From CAYPKG01 sp964411275 (GTDB taxonomy: Bacteria; Bacillota; Clostridia; Christensenellales; CAG-138): a DNA stretch of 50,881 bases. The notes under the pieces are model-generated. The model worked only from the letters and a program-made list of their open reading frames with translations. It did not search any database and had not been told where the DNA came from. Made by a program: the position numbers and the translations under genes. How positions within the stretch are numbered: position 1 is the stretch's first letter; each line of letters begins with the position of its first letter. The stretch covers positions 1 through 50,881 of the forward strand of contig CAYPKG010000013.1 in assembly GCA_964411275.1 (NCBI GenBank), given 5' to 3'. Positions 48,550 to 50,881 of this stretch are shown in pieces.

Positions 48550-49179
48550 ATGAATGTCAAGTTCAAGATCAGGTTTGAGTTGAGCCGCATGATCATCTGC
48601 GGTCTGCTCTGTGCAATGGGTGTTATCCTGGGAGGTATGCTCAGCATTCCCGCGTTCCCATTGGGCGCGTATTCCGTCAAAATCGGCTTTGGCGTACTGC
48701 CGGTGATACTTGCCGGGGTGATGTATGGGCCGATGTATGGCGGGCTTGTGGGGGGGCTTACGGACTTTTTACAGGCCATCCTCTTTCCAAAAGGTGCGTA
48801 TGTGCCCTGGTTTACGGTGATTGGCATATTATTCGGGCTCATTCCCGGCCTATTTTTCAGGAAAGGGCAAAAGCCTACGTTTTTAAGGCTGTTTTTCGCG
48901 GTGTTCGCGGGGCAGACAATTGGAAGCGTGATCTTAAATACATTGCTCATGGTCACGCTGTACGGGCTTCCTCTTATGGGCATTCTTCCTCTTCGCGCAA
49001 TCAACCAGGCCGTGATGATCCCTATATATACAGGTCTTGTTTACGCTCTTGTGCCCGTTATTTCACGCTGGCATCCCGGCTGGAGCGTGCAGGGTACGCT
49101 AACGACGAAAGACGTTATGCTAACGACGCAAGACGTTACGCCGGAAATACTGAAGGGTTCTGACCCCCAGCAGCCGTAA
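48550..49179 (+). CDS. folT: Folate ECF transporter S component
   Basis: 209 aa, about six helices. G-L-L-C-A-M-G-V-I-L-G-G and F-P-L-G-A-Y-S-V-K-I-G-F-G-V-L-P-V, followed by G-P-x-x-G-G-L-V-G-G-L-T-D, fit FolT-type S components that bind folate and dock on the shared EcfAAT module. AAGGAGG 48533-48539. The last 20 residues include a 7-aa near-repeat and overlap the convergent flippase gene by 60 bp. No ecfAAT genes are in the window. Confidence 0.9.
   Translation: MNVKFKIRFELSRMIICGLLCAMGVILGGMLSIPAFPLGAYSVKIGFGVLPVILAGVMYGPMYGGLVGGLTDFLQAILFPKGAYVPWFTVIGILFGLIPGLFFRKGQKPTFLRLFFAVFAGQTIGSVILNTLLMVTLYGLPLMGILPLRAINQAVMIPIYTGLVYALVPVISRWHPGWSVQGTLTTKDVMLTTQDVTPEILKGSDPQQP
49096..49137. repeat. 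Two 21-bp tandem repeats at the folT/flippase overlap
   Basis: ACGCTAACGACG-AAAGACGTT then ATGCTAACGACG-CAAGACGTT: 19 of 21 bases match. In folT they encode T-L-T-T-K-D-V and M-L-T-T-Q-D-V; the flippase stop falls inside the second unit. Confidence 0.75.
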
Positions 49180-50655
49180 TATCACCCAATAGACGCATCC
49201 GCATACAAACAGCGCTGTGGCGATGGCCCCGGCGCTGGTAGCGCCGCCTTTGAGGGCAAAAAAGAATATGATCCGGGCCAGGCACCAGAGTATCACGGCG
49301 GTGGCCGCCGGTACGGCATAATTGGAAAACGGGCGTTTCTTTACGCCTGTGATGCGGTATATTTTCCGCAGCCCCAGCATAACCCGCAAAATATCCCCAG
49401 AGATCATGCCCAGAAGATACCCATAGACGTGAAGGCTGGGGAGGGCCGTTAGCACATAGACCAGCATAAGCTGCAATATTTCTCCCACGATGGCATAGCC
49501 AAGCACCTGCCTTTGAAGGGACATGCCGTTTAATATGCATACGGTTGTCATGAGATAATAACCCACCACCGTTTGCACGCCCAATAGCAACGCCAACTGG
49601 ACGTCGATTGTCTGCCTAAATATGAGCGCGCACAGCAGCGGCACGAATGAGAGGAGAAGGGCGGTACAAGGAAGCGCGATGAGGCCGGTGACCTGAATGC
49701 CTTTGTCCACCTTGCGCCGGAGAGTTGCGTAATCTTTTGTGGCTATTGCGCCGGAGATGCTGGGCATCAGCAGCGTGCATACGGCGCTGATGAAGGCCAT
49801 GGGCAACATCATCAGCGGCGCTGCCATGCCGGAAATGACGCCCAGAGCGCTGACGGCTTTTCCCCGGTCGTAGCCCGCCAGAAGCAGCCGGGCGGGGAAA
49901 AGGATTGTGGCGAGGGAAGAAAAGAGGTTGCACACGATGGCGGTTCCGGCGGCAGGCAGCGCGATTTTAAAAAGGCTCCGCCATATACCGGGCTGCTTTT
50001 TCGGTGCCGGGCCGCGCATGAAGCAGCGGTAATAGGAAATGGACAAAAATACAACGCTGTAAATTTCGCTGATGGTCATGCCCAGGAGGATCAGGAAGGC
50101 GGAAAAACCATGCTCGCCTGTTTTGAAAAAATACAGCAGCGCCGTTACAGCGCCAATGCGCAGGATCACTTCCCCGACCTCGCTGATGGCGGTGCGCCGC
50201 ACCAACCGCGCGCCGTTGAAGGTGGCTTTTAGTATGTTTTCAAAGCCCGTCAGGAAGATGCAGCCAAGCACCATCAAAAGTGCGTGATCCGTTCGGGGAT
50301 CGCCCAGGAAACCCGCCGCGATTTCCCTGTGGAAGAATATAACAGGCAGCGCCACCAGCGCGAATAGCAGTAAAAAGCAGATGAGAGCGCATTTGGTCAA
50401 CCGCCTGACGGCAGAAATGTCGTTTTTTGCGAAATGCCGGGCACACAGGGTGGTGACAGCCACGGTGAGACCGCTGATGCACAGGGAGATGACGATTGTG
50501 TATACCTGCATCACCAGGGTATATACGCCCATGCCCTCGGAACCCACCAGGCGGCTTAACAAAATGCGGTATAAAAAGCCCAGCAGCTGTAATGCCAGGT
50601 TGGAGGCGGAGAGAATGCCCGCTTGATAGAGAAACGCTCTTTTATTCCATGTCAT
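49120..50655 (-). CDS. MATE/polysaccharide-biosynthesis-type flippase (SpoVB/MurJ-like)
   Basis: 511 aa with about 14 helices. The N-terminus L-Y-Q-A-G-I-L-S-A-S-N-L-A-L-Q-L-L-G-F-L-Y-R-I-L-L-S-R-L-V-G and G-x-G-V-Y-x-L-V-M-Q match the oligosaccharide flippase family; SpoVB works in spore cortex synthesis and MurJ flips lipid II. Which role applies here is not decidable. It converges on folT, overlapping its last 60 bp. The minus-strand start at 50655 is ATG; the tRNA-Ala gene lies divergent. Confidence 0.85.
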   Translation of the reverse strand: MTWNKRAFLYQAGILSASNLALQLLGFLYRILLSRLVGSEGMGVYTLVMQVYTIVISLCISGLTVAVTTLCARHFAKNDISAVRRLTKCALICFLLLFALVALPVIFFHREIAAGFLGDPRTDHALLMVLGCIFLTGFENILKATFNGARLVRRTAISEVGEVILRIGAVTALLYFFKTGEHGFSAFLILLGMTISEIYSVVFLSISYYRCFMRGPAPKKQPGIWRSLFKIALPAAGTAIVCNLFSSLATILFPARLLLAGYDRGKAVSALGVISGMAAPLMMLPMAFISAVCTLLMPSISGAIATKDYATLRRKVDKGIQVTGLIALPCTALLLSFVPLLCALIFRQTIDVQLALLLGVQTVVGYYLMTTVCILNGMSLQRQVLGYAIVGEILQLMLVYVLTALPSLHVYGYLLGMISGDILRVMLGLRKIYRITGVKKRPFSNYAVPAATAVILWCLARIIFFFALKGGATSAGAIATALFVCGCVYWVILRLLGVRTLQYFRRNVLRR

Positions 50656-50692
50656 GGTTCAGTATATTACTTTCGTTTTGAACAATTCCCCC

Positions 50693-50721
50693 TTGCATTT
50701 TTGAAAGGTTTGGTGTATAGT
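50693..50721 (+). promoter_or_regulatory. Promoter of tRNA-Ala
   Basis: TTGCAT, 17-bp spacer, TATAGT, ending 33 bp before the mature 5' end. Confidence 0.65.
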
Positions 50722-50754
50722 AATTTTTGCGGTCAGGCGACCGGAAAAGCACAT

Positions 50755-50830
50755 GGGGCATTAGCACAGTTGGTAGCGCGCAACGTTCGCAATGTTGAGG
50801 TCAGGGGTTCGAATCCCCTATGCTCCACCA
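50755..50830 (+). tRNA. tRNA-Ala (CGC anticodon)
   Basis: 76 nt with encoded CCA. Acceptor GGGGCAT/ATGCTCC contains the G3-U70 pair that marks alanine. D arm GCAC-AGTTGGTA-GCGC has one A-C mismatch. Anticodon stem CAACG/TGTTG with loop TTCGCAA gives CGC. T arm AGGGG-TTCGAAT-CCCCT is intact. Its last 17 bases recur in the repeat at the left edge of the window. Confidence 0.92.
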
Positions 50831-50837
50831 CCCAAAT

Positions 50838-50877
50838 GTCAAGCCCGAGACAAAAAGAAATTTGTCTCGGGCTTGAC
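50838..50877. terminator. 17-bp perfect hairpin after tRNA-Ala
   Basis: GTCAAGCCCGAGACAAA pairs with its exact complement around a 6-nt loop. No T-run follows within the window. A near copy sits at 412-444. Confidence 0.55.
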
Positions 50878-50881
50878 TATT

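Noticed and set aside
1..50881. A 50-kb integrative element bounded by tRNA-Ala-like direct repeats
   Set aside because: The interior carries rpoD, dnaG, dap genes and nadE and no integrase, relaxase or conjugation genes; shared flanking sequence alone is not enough.

Overview
The window reads as a chromosomal segment of an endospore-forming, fairly GC-rich member of the Clostridia (Firmicutes). Pointers are CotF-like spore coat proteins, a SpoVB/MATE-type flippase, the dGTPase-dnaG-rpoD block, Hnd-type NADH:ferredoxin modules, a DUF5685-DnaJ pair, GGAGG-type ribosome binding sites and frequent GTG/TTG starts. I cannot fix the order or genus; product names rest on motif recognition and remembered families, not on a search.

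Left flank (1-9.6 kb) is accessory. It opens with two tandem copies of a 205-bp, highly palindromic repeat ending in a tRNA-Ala-like 3' tail. Next come an AT-richer MarR/VOC/ferric-reductase group whose last gene is cut off by an IS3-type remnant, a sortase-anchored surface protein that has lost its normal 5' end, an AraC-DUF2000 pair, a WYL regulator with two small stress/unknown genes (DUF3788, ClbS-like), and a protein with two DUF11-like repeats.

Central region (9.6-37.1 kb) mixes housekeeping and unusual genes. A leftward block encodes Asd, DapA and a DapB fused to a pair of aspartokinase-type ACT domains, followed by a lipoprotein barnase and its barstar. A rightward block holds a methyltransferase, Hsp33, a TPR protein and a THUMP RNA methyltransferase. 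Two VanW-type cell-wall genes flank NAD synthetase; the second is fused to a BlaR1-like M56 protease and sits behind a BlaI repressor with a clear promoter/operator. A leftward run from recX and birA continues through VOC and MFS genes into three small membrane/secreted proteins of unknown function. Spore coat genes, a 2-hydroxyacid dehydrogenase, a Cys-rich small protein, a peptidoglycan-binding protein, a MITE-like palindromic element, PPi-type phosphofructokinase, an iron alcohol dehydrogenase and DegV complete it.

Right region (37.4-50.9 kb) is core: DUF5685-DnaJ-membrane protein, dGTPase-dnaG-rpoD, acpS, 5-formyl-THF cyclo-ligase, a NuoE/ATPase/ferredoxin/NuoF cluster that lacks the hydrogenase subunit expected next, a THF riboswitch driving the folate transporter folT, a convergent SpoVB-like flippase and a tRNA-Ala(CGC).

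The strongest novelty candidates are the DapB-ACT-ACT fusion with the attached barnase/barstar pair, the M56-VanW-G5 fusion under BlaI control, the small membrane-protein operon at 26.0-28.4 kb, and the structured tandem repeat at the left edge.
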